From positions 1-5,232 of the forward strand of contig JAKEIJ010000090.1 in NCBI GenBank assembly GCA_022545805.1: a stretch of 5,232 nt of DNA. Reading direction: 5' to 3'. Below are positions 5,084 through 5,232 of this stretch, in pieces (position 1 is the stretch's first letter; each line of letters starts with the position of its first letter). The stretch comes from Nitrosotalea sp. Its GTDB lineage: Archaea > Thermoproteota > Nitrososphaeria > Nitrososphaerales > Nitrosopumilaceae. Both the position numbers and the translations under genes were made by a program. The notes under the pieces were generated by a model. The model had not been told where the DNA came from. It made no database searches and was given only the letters and a program-made list of their open reading frames with translations.

Positions 5084-5091
5084 TTGGTTAT

Positions 5092-5232
5092 TTGTTAAAA
5101 AAAATCCTGATCATTACTCTTGTATTACTCATAATCAATTTTACACAAGCTTCTGCTTTACTTGGTACTGGCATAAGTTCTCCTAATGTGAAAATTGGCG
5201 TGACAGCTCCAACTACAACTGTATCAGCTCCA
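5092..5232 (+). CDS. Secreted or surface protein, N-terminal part (gene runs off the window)
   Basis: The first 47 codons of a gene begin at TTG 5092. The product opens with a classic signal peptide: a basic n-region (LKK), a hydrophobic core of about 14 residues (ILIITLVLLIINFT), and a cleavage-like QASA before LLGTG. The predicted mature part, SSPNVKIGVTAPTTTVSAP, is rich in Thr, Pro, Ser and Val, as in the stalks or repeats of archaeal surface proteins. It is therefore probably exported by the Sec route and may be attached to or released from the cell surface. No domain is visible in the available part and I do not assign a function. The TATA-like box at 5043-5054 suggests its own promoter, and it is divergent from the oxidoreductase gene. 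Confidence 0.72.
   Translation, partial: MLKKILIITLVLLIINFTQASALLGTGISSPNVKIGVTAPTTTVSAP

Larger units (their letters stand above)
4393..5091. other. Long intergenic region without a convincing gene
   Basis: About 700 bases separate two divergently transcribed genes. Reading both strands I find no coding region with family resemblance, no tRNA-like T-loop motif and no rRNA segment. Only short open frames occur, of 25 codons (4551-4628) and 34 codons (4843-4947). The region does hold the GTACAA palindromes, the stem-loop at 4651-4677, the palindrome ACATGCATGT at 4841-4850, the 30-base tandem repeat and, at its right end, promoter-like sequence. A regulatory region, an unannotated RNA, or the decayed remains of a gene are all possible. 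Confidence 0.6.

Noticed and set aside
4393..5091. tRNA or other known structured RNA gene
   Set aside because: No GGTTCRA-type T-loop, cloverleaf pairing or CCA-adjacent acceptor stem was found on either strand by eye.

Overview
The window is AT-rich and looks archaeal, most likely from an ammonia-oxidising Nitrososphaerota (Thaumarchaeota)-type genome. Supporting signs are short Shine-Dalgarno signals matching the archaeal 16S 3' end (GGAGG, GTGAT), TTG start codons, T-rich terminator-like tracts, a TATA-like box placed just upstream of a gene start, and archaeal-style molybdenum cofactor genes. The taxonomic call is an inference from style and gene content; no single marker gene proves it.

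Layout. (1) Positions 2-1915, + strand: a tight molybdenum cofactor (Moco) operon. It runs from the 3' end of moaA through moaD (1 base after moaA) and moaE (4-base overlap with moaD) to a fused moaC-moaB gene (6 bases after moaE). (2) Positions 1915-2685, + strand: a TauE/SafE-type (TSUP) membrane transporter directly after moaCB. Its open frame lacks a standard start codon where homology says it should begin. (3) Positions 2686-2934: a convergent gap with an A/T palindrome suited to bidirectional termination and a doubtful 54-codon ORF. (4) Positions 2935-4392, - strand: a 485-residue fusion of a b-type cytochrome membrane domain with a sulfite oxidase/YedY-type molybdopterin domain. (5) Positions 4393-5091: about 700 bases without a convincing gene, but with a cluster of GTACAA palindromes, a stem-loop, and a 30-base tandem repeat lying in a tiny open frame. 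(6) Positions 5092 to the end, + strand: the start of a secreted or surface protein with a clear signal peptide.

How the parts fit. MoaA and MoaC make cyclic pyranopterin monophosphate, MoaD and MoaE add the dithiolene sulfurs, and MoaB adenylates molybdopterin before metal insertion. The convergent gene encodes a consumer of this cofactor, a membrane molybdoenzyme that probably exchanges electrons with the quinone pool through b hemes. The TSUP transporter may export sulfite or a related anion, which would fit a sulfite oxidase-family enzyme, but neither substrate can be read from sequence.

The most notable points are a MoaD that ends Gly-Gly-Ile instead of Gly-Gly, a molybdopterin domain predicted to face the cytoplasm, the missing start of the TSUP gene, and the structured intergenic region. 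Every gene family recognised here is known. I see no clear undescribed system.
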